From contig NZ_JAPEOS010000001.1 of assembly GCF_026340975.1 (NCBI RefSeq), positions 124,001-188,000 of the forward strand: a stretch of DNA of 64,000 nucleotides. The letters run 5' to 3'. This document shows, one piece after another, positions 43,599 to 52,500 of the stretch. Position numbers and translations under genes: made by a program. Below the pieces are notes generated by a model. It saw nothing but the letters and a program-made list of their open reading frames with translations. It had not been told where the DNA came from and made no database searches. Origin of the DNA: Streptomyces sp. NBC_01214 (lineage in GTDB: Bacteria > Actinomycetota > Actinomycetes > Streptomycetales > Streptomycetaceae). Within the stretch, counting starts at the first letter, position 1, and every line of letters begins with the position of its first letter.

Positions 43599-44006
43599 GT
43601 GCTGGAGTTCATAGGTGGGATCTTGGGGATCCTTGCTGCCCCCATCCAAGCTTTTGTGGCGCTCTTTCTCATTGCTCTCGGGGCCTTCATCGTGTCCATC
43701 CCTGAACTGCTGTGGCAGGGGATCAAGGCGCTGTGGAGAGGCCTTTTCACCGTGCTCGTGCCCGCTCGGCGCGCTGATTGGCTAAACCGACGTAGGGAGA
43801 ATCGTGCGTTTAAGCGTCGTCTGCGCGAGCAGGTAGCCGAGTACGAGCTCAACGCGCCAGTAGACGAAGAGAGTCTCCAGCTCGCCCGCATGCGTAAGGA
43901 ATCCGAGCAGCGATTGGCAACGCTGCTGAGGCGACACGAACAGGCGCGCCGCCAGCGCGTCAGACGGAGGATGGCATCAGTCGCTGACACCAGCAGTCGC
44001 GAATGA
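43599..44006 (+). CDS. Small membrane protein with basic coiled tail
   Basis: A 135-residue protein from GTG 43599. Two close hydrophobic segments (FIGGILGILAAPIQAFVALFLIALGAFIVSI) are followed by an amphipathic stretch and a long basic helical region (RRRENRAFKRRLREQVAEYEL, MRKESEQRLATLLRRHEQARRQRVRRR). Not recognised. Base composition is lower in GC than its neighbours, consistent with acquired DNA. The membrane-plus-nuclease neighbourhood would suit a defence module, but that is inference. Confidence 0.65.
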   Translation: MLEFIGGILGILAAPIQAFVALFLIALGAFIVSIPELLWQGIKALWRGLFTVLVPARRADWLNRRRENRAFKRRLREQVAEYELNAPVDEESLQLARMRKESEQRLATLLRRHEQARRQRVRRRMASVADTSSRE

Positions 44007-44237
44007 CGGCGGTCTGACACGATGGCGTGAAGGGTCGCAGGACACTAGCTGACGGTGTTCAGTCGATCGCGGATCTAAGCGCCTTTCTCTGGTAGCGGCA
44101 TGGGCAGGTTCCCGTCCCCTTCCGCGTCGCTGGTGCCGCAGCGAAGTACCGCAACCACGGCACCTGCCCCAGCCCGATGACGTCTCTCAGGGGACTCGTA
44201 GCGGCCGGAATGGCCGTCACTGACCGAAGATCGGTGA

Positions 44238-44278
44238 TTCTCAGGCTTGTTGCGCGGGATCGATTCCCGTCATCCGCT
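44238..44278 (+). repeat. Attachment-site repeat 4 (most degenerate), probable right end of the island
   Basis: TTCTCAGG...CGCGGGATCGATTCCCGTCATCCGCT matches the tRNA-Gly 3' end with several changes in the anticodon stem and T loop. A hairpin (CCCCAGG/CCTGGGG) follows. No integrase coding sequence is left after it. Ordinary genes resume at 44423. Confidence 0.7.
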
Positions 44279-44422
44279 CCATGACCAAGCCCCAGGTCAG
44301 CGGCCTGGGGCTTTGCTCTTACCCCATCCGGTTCCGGGGGGCGCACCGCTTGCGCACCACACGGCCCCCCACGTGGGCCGCAGTTGGTGCTCAGCAGGCG
44401 TAGGGATCCGCGTCGGATCCGG

Positions 44423-44875
44423 TCAGGAGGACGCATTGCGCAGGTCGGGGCGGTTCCTGGGCAGACCGAAGCCCGCCATCTCCTTCTCCTCGTAGGACAG
44501 GAAACCCAGGCTTCGGTAGAACGCGTGGTTGCGCTCGCCCTCCGGTGACGACTCGTGGTCCGTGGAGAGGACGAAGAAGCGGCAGTGCGAGTACCGTCGC
44601 ATGAGGTGCTCGACCAGGGACCGGCCGACGCCCTGCCGGTGGTGCGCGGGGTTGACCACAACGTCCTGGACGTGGCAGATGTGTTCGTCGTCGGAGATCG
44701 TTCGGGCCAGACCGAGGAGTGTTCCCCAACCGTCCCGTGCCGTGATGACCAAGGGGGAGTTGGCCAGGCCCCGGCACAGCCTGCCGACGTCGCGGGTGTA
44801 GCCCTCCCATCCGACCGAGTCGTAGAGGCTCAGCATTTCGTCCGGATCGAATACATCCTCTTTCCCTACGTACAC
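44423..44875 (-). CDS. GNAT-family N-acetyltransferase
   Basis: A 150-residue acetyltransferase from GTG 44875. The GNAT fold is clear: VWVG-like lead-in GWGTLLGLARTISDDEHICHVQDVVVNPAHHRQGVGRSLVEHLMRRY, where HHRQGVGRSL is the acetyl-CoA-binding R/Q-x-x-G-x-G motif, then FFVLSTDHESSPEGERNHAFYRSLGF (motif B). Substrate unknown. Start choice is uncertain because the ribosome site is weak. Confidence 0.88.
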   Translation of the reverse strand: MYVGKEDVFDPDEMLSLYDSVGWEGYTRDVGRLCRGLANSPLVITARDGWGTLLGLARTISDDEHICHVQDVVVNPAHHRQGVGRSLVEHLMRRYSHCRFFVLSTDHESSPEGERNHAFYRSLGFLSYEEKEMAGFGLPRNRPDLRNASS

Positions 44876-45002
44876 GCTGAAACCCCCCGTGCGGCAGTGC
44901 CGCTCCGCATCCCCGACCCGACACCCCGTCCGACTTCGCATCCGCCGGACCGGCCAAGACCGACACCGCGCTCGGCGCCGCGTACCAGTGCTTCGCGATA
45001 CA

Positions 45003-45656
45003 TCAGATCGGTCCCGCTGCCCTCTCGGACGTCTCGGACGTCTCGGACGTCTCGGCAATCGTGAAGATCCGGTCCAGGTGGTAACGGAGCACCTCGATCG
45101 CCGACTCCGAACTCCGCTGGCCCACGAGGATGCTGGTGCCCAGGGTCGCCGCCATCGCGAGCAGGCTCATCGCCTCCGTGCGTGCGTCGGCACCCGGGTC
45201 GGCAACGCCCGACGCCTGCGCCTGTTCGAGGAGTCCGGTCAGGGCGTGTTCCGCGGCGTCGGGGTTGTCGATGAAGGGCTGGGCGGCCAGCGCCTCGTCG
45301 GTCACCGACAGGATCGCGTACGAGCTGTACAGGAGGTGGAACGTGCGACTCTCCTGGTCGGTCGGCAGCGAGGCCAGCAGCATTTCCTCCACCGTGGCGC
45401 GCGGGCCCGGGTCCGGGCCGGCAGCGGCCAGCCGGACGCCCACCCTCGCGGTGAAGCGGTCGGTCAGGTGCCGGAGGCCGTAGAAGAGCAGCCTCTCCTT
45501 GGTCTCGAAGTAGTACTGCACGAGCCGGAGCGACACGCCCGCCTCGGCGGCCACGTCGCGCATGCCGACGGCGTGCAGCCCGCGCCGCCCCGCCACCTGG
45601 ATGAGCGCTTCGGCGATCTGGGCGCGCCGCTCCTCGTGATCCACCCGCTTCGGCAT
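45003..45656 (-). CDS. TetR-family repressor
   Basis: A 217-residue regulator. The N-terminal HTH is RRAQIAEALIQVAGRRGLHAVGMRDVAAEAGVSLRLVQYYFETKERLL. The ligand domain runs to about 200, and the tail carries three SET/SE repeats (ETSETSETSE), a small slippage tract. It is divergent from the alpha/beta hydrolase with a perfect palindrome between them, so it probably represses that gene and itself. Confidence 0.93.
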   Translation of the reverse strand: MPKRVDHEERRAQIAEALIQVAGRRGLHAVGMRDVAAEAGVSLRLVQYYFETKERLLFYGLRHLTDRFTARVGVRLAAAGPDPGPRATVEEMLLASLPTDQESRTFHLLYSSYAILSVTDEALAAQPFIDNPDAAEHALTGLLEQAQASGVADPGADARTEAMSLLAMAATLGTSILVGQRSSESAIEVLRYHLDRIFTIAETSETSETSERAAGPI

Positions 45657-45724
45657 GGTCCCGTGTCTCCGCCTGTCGATGGTGGATTCGCGCCCGGTTA
45701 CCCGAACCCCTTCATGATACCGAT

Positions 45725-45742
45725 GTACCACATTAGTGGTAC
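45725..45742. promoter_or_regulatory. Palindromic TetR operator
   Basis: GTACCAC-ATTA-GTGGTAC, a perfect 7+4+7 palindrome centred in the TetR/hydrolase divergent region. Confidence 0.82.
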
Positions 45743-45783
45743 GGTCGTATCACGAAGAACGGATCTTCACAGGAGGTGCCGCC

Positions 45784-46722
45784 GTGCCCGAGAACACCGC
45801 CCGCGTACGCCGCGATGTGGGCCGCTACGTCAACGACACTCTGCGCGACCGCTACTTCGCCGCCGAGGACGTGCTCTACGCGATGGGGGCACCCGCCCGC
45901 TCCGAGACGGACGTGGAGACGAGCTTCGGCACCACCCACGTCTACCGGTACGGGCCCGCGGACCCCGCGGCCGAGTCCCGGACGCCGATCGTCCTGATCC
46001 ACGGCGCCGGCTACAGCTCGGCGATGTGGTACCCCAACACCCCCGGGCTCAGCCTCGACCGCCCCGTCTACGCCCTCGACACTCCGGGCGACGCGAACCG
46101 CAGCATCCACCGCGAGCCCATGTGGCAGCCCGAGCGCGCCGCGCAGTGGATGGACGAGGCCCTCGACGCGCTCGGCCTCGACCGGGTCCACCTCGTCGGC
46201 TCCTCCTACGGCGGCTGGCTCGTCCTCAACCAGGCCCACCGGCGGCCGGGACGGCTCGCCTCGGTCACGGCCCTCGACCCGGGCGGCCTGGAGAAGGTCG
46301 GCCTGCGCTTCTTCGCCTGGGTCTTCGTGAGCCTGTTCGCCACCTTCGCCCCGAAGGCGCTGCGCCCCCGGCTCGCCAAGTGGCTGGACCAGCCGGTCAT
46401 CGCCGTCCCCGAGATGCGCAAGTGGATCCAGCTCGGCGCCCGCGCGTACCGGATCCGCCGCCCCGCACCCCTGCCGCTGGCCGAGGACGCGCTGCGGTCC
46501 ATCCGGACCCCGCTCTACCTCATCATGGGCAAGCACAGCCTGCTCGTGCACCCGAAGCGGCAGCTGGAACGCGTACCGCGACTCGTCACCGGAGCCCGCG
46601 CCGAGATCATCACCGCGACCGGGCACGGCCCGCAGATCGACCACCCGGACGTGGTCAACGCCCGGATGCTGTCCTTCATGGAGGACGTCGACTCCCTCGA
46701 CCCTGCTGCGGTCGACGCATAG
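45784..46722 (+). CDS. Alpha/beta hydrolase
   Basis: A 312-residue hydrolase from GTG 45784 with AGGAGGT upstream. The oxyanion loop is LIHGAGYSSAMWYPN, the nucleophile elbow HLVGSSYGGWLVLNQ (Ser in G-S-S-Y-G), and the catalytic His is in TATGHGPQIDHP near the end. The cap domain is around 165-225. Substrate unknown; control by the adjacent TetR is expected. Confidence 0.92.
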   Translation: MPENTARVRRDVGRYVNDTLRDRYFAAEDVLYAMGAPARSETDVETSFGTTHVYRYGPADPAAESRTPIVLIHGAGYSSAMWYPNTPGLSLDRPVYALDTPGDANRSIHREPMWQPERAAQWMDEALDALGLDRVHLVGSSYGGWLVLNQAHRRPGRLASVTALDPGGLEKVGLRFFAWVFVSLFATFAPKALRPRLAKWLDQPVIAVPEMRKWIQLGARAYRIRRPAPLPLAEDALRSIRTPLYLIMGKHSLLVHPKRQLERVPRLVTGARAEIITATGHGPQIDHPDVVNARMLSFMEDVDSLDPAAVDA

Positions 46723-46734
46723 GGCCACGGCAGG

Positions 46735-47075
46735 AAGGGGACGGCGCCGACGACGGCTGCTGGTCACGGGTTTCCTGGCGGAGCCGGTGGGTGTGGCGGG
46801 TCAGGGGACGCACGAGCCGGGCGGCGTCCTGACCGCACGGATCCCCGCCACCGGACGACTCACCGGCTGGGGCTTCGTCAAGGACGTGGCCGCTCGCGCC
46901 GGCACCACCCCGGCCATCGCCCGCCGGGACGCCGTCGCCGTACTCGCCGTCGTCACCCGCCTCGCCGGCCCCGACCTCCGGAGCCGCGTCCTCCAACGGC
47001 TCCCGGGCGGTGACGCGCTCCTCTTCGGCCGGGCGGAACTGCAGCAGCCCCAGCACGCCGCCCGATGCCGACCCC
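46735..47075 (+). pseudogene. Fused relic of a second RheA-like/DUF2267 locus
   Basis: 46755-46840 repeats, with gaps, the DNA that encodes the C-terminus of the RheA-like gene (compare GGGTTTCCTGGCGGAGCCGG at both 46769 and 25816). It passes directly into a DUF2267 frame (TGRLTGWGFVKDVAARAGTTPAIARRDAVAVLAVVTRLAG, VLQRLPGGDALLFGRAEL) that matches DUF2267 protein 2. hsp18 and the first DUF2267 gene are deleted between them. Non-functional remnant of a duplicated hsp18 locus. Confidence 0.75.
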
Positions 47076-47233
47076 TTCCTCGGGCCTGCCACGCCCGGCC
47101 GGCAGGCAGGCGGGCGGGCGGGGCGCCATCCGTGTGCTTCGCCGCGCAGTCGACGTGATGCGGACCGTCGCCGTGCGTGGCAGCGTGATCCGAGAGGAAT
47201 CCCGTACCCCCACGCATCAAGAGGAGCGCCGTC

Positions 47234-47440
47234 ATGGACGGTACGCAGGACAAGCGTCAGGAGCCGGACAAGGGCCGGGGCCGCGAGGCACAGGAACACC
47301 ACCGCCCCGGGGACCCTGCGCAGCCCCGACCGGGCAAGCAGGCCCGTGAACAGGGGCGGAAGCCCGGGCAGAAGGAGAGTCCGCGACGCCGCGAGGACGA
47401 CCTGCTGCGCGAAGAGGACCTGCACGACGAGGGGCTCTGA
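47234..47440 (+). CDS. Small, highly charged hypothetical protein
   Basis: A 68-residue protein from ATG 47234 with GAGGAG eleven bases upstream. Composition is almost wholly Arg, Lys, Glu, Asp, Gln, Gly and Pro (MDGTQDKRQEPDKGRGREAQ ... DDLLREEDLHDEGL), so it is probably disordered. Such short proteins occur in Streptomyces stress clusters. Real but unassigned. Confidence 0.55.
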   Translation: MDGTQDKRQEPDKGRGREAQEHHRPGDPAQPRPGKQAREQGRKPGQKESPRRREDDLLREEDLHDEGL

Positions 47441-47489
47441 CCAGGGCGCCGCACGCCCGGAGCATCGGCCGCTGTGGAATCGGGATCGG

Positions 47490-47785
47490 CCTTCCGCATC
47501 GGCGGCGCTGTCCTCGGGTTCGGGTGTGGTGGCGATGAGGATATGAGCGGCCCGCGCGATGAGGACGGTGTCGTCGCCCGACAGGATCGGAGCCGAGGTG
47601 CACGACCCGGCCGTCGATGTCCGGGCGGGCCGGGAGGCCGTTCCAGGCGGACGCGTCAACGCCCACCCTGGGATCGGGCCGAGGTGCCCGGTCAGGACGC
47701 TGAGCGGCGCAGGCAGGCAGCTCGGGTGCGATGTCACGGGTCCGCGGCCACCGGGCGCCGTCGAGGAGCCCTTTCTGGGACCGCG
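47490..47785 (-). pseudogene. Frameshifted DUF5994 gene remnant
   Basis: Two minus-strand frames together give LDGARWPRTRDIAPELPA, VGVDASAWNGLPARPDIDGRVVHL, DDTVLIARAAHILIATTPEPEDSAAD. This is the order seen in the intact DUF5994 protein at 48195 (LDGAWWPYSRDLETELPPLA, VSVNPSRWPVVPRRVALDGRTLHV). Frameshifts and an internal deletion have inactivated it. Confidence 0.7.
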
Positions 47786-48194
47786 TGGTCTCCGGCCGCG
47801 GCGTAGACGGCGGCGCCGACGGGATCGCACGGTGGATCGCATCCGGCAGGAGCAAGGGGTGCGCGTGGGGGTGTCGGAGTCAGGTACGCGGGTCCACCCG
47901 TCCGCAGGCTGCGGCCCTCTGCGTCGCAGGTCGGAACCGGTACCGGTGCCGGTCGGGCGACGTCCGCGGACCCGTCGTCCTTCTCCGTACTCCCGCCGCC
48001 CACGTCACTGCTCACTCCACTGCCCACTCCACTGCCCACCGGAAAATACCTGGTCAGAACGGCCGTATCGAGCCGAACGGGCGTACAGTCAAAGGACCGG
48101 GAGTACTTCGAACACCGGCTTCACGCGGGTGTCATTTCCGGCGAGCGCCTAAAAGCCGGGCTGCCGACGGGCAGTCCGGGGGCAGGTCCACACC

Positions 48195-48770
48195 ATGACC
48201 ACCACCCTCGACCCGACCGTGCCCCGCGACTTCGCCGCAGAGTCCCCGGCTCGCTTGTCCCTCACCCCGAAGACCACGCTCGCCGGCCAGTTGGACGGGG
48301 CCTGGTGGCCCTACTCCCGCGACCTCGAGACCGAGCTCCCCCCGCTCGCCGCCGCCCTGGAGGAGCCCTGGGGGCGCGTCACCCGCGTCAGTGTGAACCC
48401 CAGCCGCTGGCCGGTCGTTCCGCGCAGGGTTGCCCTGGACGGGCGCACGCTGCACGTGGGCTGGTTCACCGAACAGGACCCCGACAAGCTGATCCTGCTC
48501 TCCTACACCGTCGGCCGCTGGGACCTCCTCGTCATCCCGCCCGAGACCGCACCCGCAGCTGCGGCCCGGCTGATGGCCGCCGCCGCCATCCCGGGCAGCG
48601 TCCTGGCCGCGGGCGTCCTGATGGCCAACGAGACCGTCATCGGGTACGGCCTCCACGACGCCAGCCGCCGGGAAGCCACCTGGGAGGGCGAAGGCGGGGC
48701 CTGCACGTCCCCGTTCGGGGTCGCGATGGGACGAAGCGCCCTCCCGCTGTCCGCGAACGGCTGGAGGTGA
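48195..48770 (+). CDS. DUF5994 family protein
   Basis: A 191-residue soluble protein: LSLTPKTTLAGQLDGAWWPYSRDLETELPPLAAAL at about 20-60, VSVNPSRWPVVPRRVALDGRTLHVGWFTEQDP, WDLLVIPPETAPAAAARLMAAA near 110-140, then a Gly/Ser-rich tail. This uncharacterised family is widespread in Streptomyces. ATG 48195 is preceded by GGGGGCAGG. The next gene overlaps its stop region. Confidence 0.85.
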   Translation: MTTTLDPTVPRDFAAESPARLSLTPKTTLAGQLDGAWWPYSRDLETELPPLAAALEEPWGRVTRVSVNPSRWPVVPRRVALDGRTLHVGWFTEQDPDKLILLSYTVGRWDLLVIPPETAPAAAARLMAAAAIPGSVLAAGVLMANETVIGYGLHDASRREATWEGEGGACTSPFGVAMGRSALPLSANGWR

Positions 48771-48775
48771 GCTCC

Positions 48776-48964
48776 GTGGAGACCGTCGTCCTCATCGCGG
48801 TGATCATCCTCATGATCGGCGTCGCCATGCGCTGGATCCACGTGCTGAACGCCCGGGACGAGGCGCGGATCGAGTCCTACCGCTTCAGCGACCCCCTGCC
48901 GAGACCTCCCGGCCTGCCGGACGACACCGGTCGTCGGGACCACCACACGGATGCCGACCGGTGA
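48776..48964 (+). CDS. Small single-span membrane protein
   Basis: A 62-residue protein from GTG 48776. GGAGG lies at 48763-48767, overlapping the DUF5994 stop. One N-terminal membrane helix (VETVVLIAVIILMIGVAMRW) is followed by a polar tail (VLNARDEARIESYRFSDPLP). Likely translated together with DUF5994. Not recognised. Confidence 0.65.
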   Translation: METVVLIAVIILMIGVAMRWIHVLNARDEARIESYRFSDPLPRPPGLPDDTGRRDHHTDADR

Positions 48965-49022
48965 GGAACAGCACCTCGCCGACCACCGGCCCCACACCCA
49001 CTGCGAAGGGAACCACGCCCAC

Positions 49023-49289
49023 GTGAAGTTCATCGAGACCCAGACACTGCCCTCGCTCGGGCACGCCGAGGTTCGGATCATCGCGCGTACCCCCGAAGCC
49101 GCCCGAGCGGTCGCGGAAGCCCTCCGCGGCTGCTTCGCAGGAGCGGAACAGCGCAGCTATCCCGGCCTCGACGGCGACACCCGCCTCCACCTCACCGTGG
49201 ACACGGCAACACCCTCCGGCCCCGACCGCTCCCGGCCGGCCGCCACCAGGCCCTCCGCCGGCACCGGCGCACACTCCGACGAGATCTGA
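49023..49289 (+). CDS. Small hypothetical protein
   Basis: An 88-residue protein from GTG 49023 (ATG 48951 is an in-frame upstream alternative). Core: VKFIETQTLPSLGHAEVRIIARTPEAARAVAEALRGCFAGAEQRSYPG, an alpha/beta arrangement, with a Pro/Ser/Thr-rich tail. Third gene after DUF5994, a few bases from the previous stop, likely one operon. No known motif. Confidence 0.6.
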   Translation: MKFIETQTLPSLGHAEVRIIARTPEAARAVAEALRGCFAGAEQRSYPGLDGDTRLHLTVDTATPSGPDRSRPAATRPSAGTGAHSDEI

Positions 49290-49490
49290 GAAGCCCGACC
49301 GGCCCCGCCGAAGGCAACCGCCTCCTCGGCATCACCGGGCGGCAGTTGTACCCCGTGCTGGGCGGCCATTTCGGGATGGGCCAGTGGCAGGACCAGGCGC
49401 CGCTCGATCAGCACCAGGCCCGGACGGGCGCCGAAGCCGCAGGTTGTGGGGCGCGGCTCGCGTCCTTCCGCCGAGGCGGCCCGGCGCACC

Positions 49491-49528
49491 GTACCGGCCC
49501 GTCCCCACCCGTGGGGACGGGCCGGTAC
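49491..49528. terminator. Terminator at the end of the STAND-TPR gene
   Basis: A 17-bp perfect stem (GTACCGGCCCGTCCCCA and complement) with a 4-nt loop, 3 bp beyond the stop of the minus-strand gene. Confidence 0.88.
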
Positions 49529-49530
49529 GG

Positions 49531-52500
49531 CTAGTGGGCGCCCCGTCTCAGGCCGCGTTCGGCCTTCTCGAGCTGGCTCAGGGCCAGGCCCAGGCCATCG
49601 CCGTTGTCCACCGCACGGCAGGCAGCGACGGCCCGCCGGTTGATGAGGACGGCTTCCTGGTACTGCCGTACGTCCACCAAGGTGCCGCCCAGCAGGACGA
49701 GTGCCCAGGTTTCCCCGAGCCGGTCTCCGGCTTCCTGGTAGACCGCGAGGAGCCGTCGGCACACGGGGAGGGACTCCTCGGACCGCCCCGCCTCCATGAG
49801 GTCGACGCTGAGCTGGAACACCAACTGCTCCTCGACCTCGGATCCCTGTGCCCTGCCGTACAGGGCGGCGGCCCGCAGCCCGACGGTGGCGGCCTGCTCG
49901 TACCGGCCCGCCTTGAACAGCGCCTGGCCGAGGGAGCGCAGCGCCGAGCGCTGGGAGCTGTCGGCGCCGATCTCTTGAAACGCCACGGCAGCCCGCAGGT
50001 AGGCGCTGACGGCCTCCCCGTACCGGTCCACCTTCATGAGCGTGTTGCCGAGGTGGAAGCTGCTCCTGGCGAGTCCGTCGCCGTCGCCGACCCCGTCGTA
50101 GACCCTGACGGCCCGCTGGTAGGCGGTGACGGCCTCCTCGAACCGGTTCAGTCCCAGCAGTCCGCAGCAGAGGTTGAGGAGCGCGGAGCCTTCGAGGGAG
50201 GGGAAGCCGATCTCCCCCAGGATGCGGGCGGTCCGCTGGTACGCGGTGACGGCCTCCTCGTACCGCTCCTCCTCCAGGAGAACCTCGCCGAGGGCGTAGA
50301 GGGCCGTGGCTTCGAGGCGTTCGTCACCCGCCTCGCGGTAGCGGGCGATCGCCCGCTGCGAGGCGGCTACGGACTCCTCGGTCCGCTCCACGGCCCTCAG
50401 GGAGCGGGCCAGATGGCGCAGTGCCTGGCCTTCTCCGCTCCGGTCGCCGTGTTCGCGGAAGAGGGCCGCGGCCCGCTCGCAGACGGTGACGGCTTCCTCG
50501 TGCTGCCCGTCGCTCTGCAGACCTTGACCGAGGTATTCCAGGGCACGGGCCTCGTGGCCGCCGTCACCGAGCTGCCGGTAGATCGCGGCGGCCCGTCTGC
50601 TCGCGACGATGGACTCCGCGTAGCGGCCCGTCCGGCCCAAGTCCGCGCTCAGTACGGCCAATGTCTCGGCCTCGCCGGAGAGTTGGCCCGCGTCGCGGTA
50701 CGCCTCGACGGCCCGTCGACGGGCGGCGACGGACTCCGCGACGCGTTCCAGCCCCTCCAGCGCTTTGCCGAGGCCCGCCAGCGCGGCCCCTTCGGCGCCG
50801 CGGTCGCCGCTCTCGCGGAAGAGATCGCCGGCCTGCTCGCAGACGGGAACCGCCTGCTCGAACCGGTGCATGTGCAGGAGGGAGACGGCGATGCCGAGGA
50901 GCGCCCTGCCCTCGTTCTGGCGCTCGCCGGTCTCCCGGCAGATCGCGCGTTCCCGTTCGTAGGCGTCAGCGGCCCCGGCGTACCTCCGTGCCGAGAAGAG
51001 GTGGTCGCCGAGGCTGTGCAGCAGCGTGCGTTCGCGCGCGCGGTCACCCGCCGTGCGGTACAGGGCGACGGCCTGCCCACAGGCGGTGACGGCCTCCTCG
51101 TACCGTCCCGCGTTCGACAGGGCCTCGCTCCGGTTGGCCAGCGCATCGGCTTCGCGGCCGTGGTTGCCCGCCGCGCGGTAGAGGGCGGCAGCCTTCCCGC
51201 ACGCGGCGGCGGCCTCCGCGAACCGGCCCGTCCCCGCACAGGCACCACCCAGGTTGATCAGCGCCAGGGCTTCGCCGTCGCGATCACCGGCTCCGCGCAG
51301 GAAGGCGACGGACTGCTGGGAGGCGGTGAAGGATTCCTCGAATCGCCGCAGGCCTATCAGGACCCCGCTGAGCCTGCCGAGCACCCGGCCTTCCCGCTCG
51401 TGGTCGCCCACCTCGCGCAGGAGGGTGGCGGCCCGCTCAAGGGCGGAAACCGCCTCCTCGGGCCGGTTCAAGCCGTACAGAGCGCTGCCGAGGTTGTCCA
51501 GAGCGTCCGCCTCGCCACTGCGGTTGCCCTTCTCGCGGTACACGGCGGCGGCCTGCCGGGTGGGCACGAGGGACTCCTCGATCCGTCCCAGCTTCAAGAG
51601 GGCGCTGCCGAGGTTGTAGAGCGGCGGGCCCTGCAGGTTGCCGTAGCCCTCCTCGAAGAGGGCGTGGGCGCGTCGGCCGGCGGAGACGACCTCCTCGTAC
51701 CGCTCCGCCGCCATCAGCGCGACACCGAGGTTGTTCAGCGCGGCGGCCTCGAGGTGCCGCTCGCCCGTCGACCGGTAGACGTCCGCGGCCCGCTGACAGG
51801 CGTCAGCGGCCTCTCCCGTCCTTTCCAGCCGGGACAGGAACCTGCTGAGGTTGATCAGCGCGGCGGCTTCCATGGTGCGGTCGCCGTCCTCGCGGAAGAG
51901 GTCGGCAGCCCGCTTGCTCGTCGTGACCGCCTCCCCGAACCGCTCCATGTTCTCCAGGGCGCCGGTGAACGCATTGAGCAGGTTCGCCGCGCCCTGACGG
52001 TCGCCGGTCCCGAGGAGGACGGTTGCGGCCCGATCGACGGCCGCGTGGGACTCCTCGAACAGCCCCAGCCGGGCAAGGGTCCAGCCGACGTCGTTCAGCG
52101 CCGCTGCCAGGCGGGGGAGGTCGGCGTCGGGTCCGGCCTCGTCCAGCTGCCGGTACAGGTCGGCGGCCTCCTGCGTGGCCCCCGTGGCTTCCTCCCGGTA
52201 TCCGGGCGACGGGATGAAGATCCGGGTCAGCTCTTCGGAACTCTTGGGGAGATGGATGGCGGGGTGGGTCCCGACCCTCTGCCGGTACAGGTCGGCGGCC
52301 TCCCGGAGCGCTGCCCAGGACTGCTCCTCCCGCCCCAGCTGCGACAGCCGGACGCCGAGACCCTCCAGCGACGTGGCGAGACCGAGGTGATGGGCGGCGA
52401 AGTTGGTCTCCACCAACTGCCGCCGGATGGCCACGGCTTCCTCGGTCGGAGCCAGGGCCTCTTCCTTTCGGCCCGCTGCCGAGAGGAAGGCGCCGAGGTT

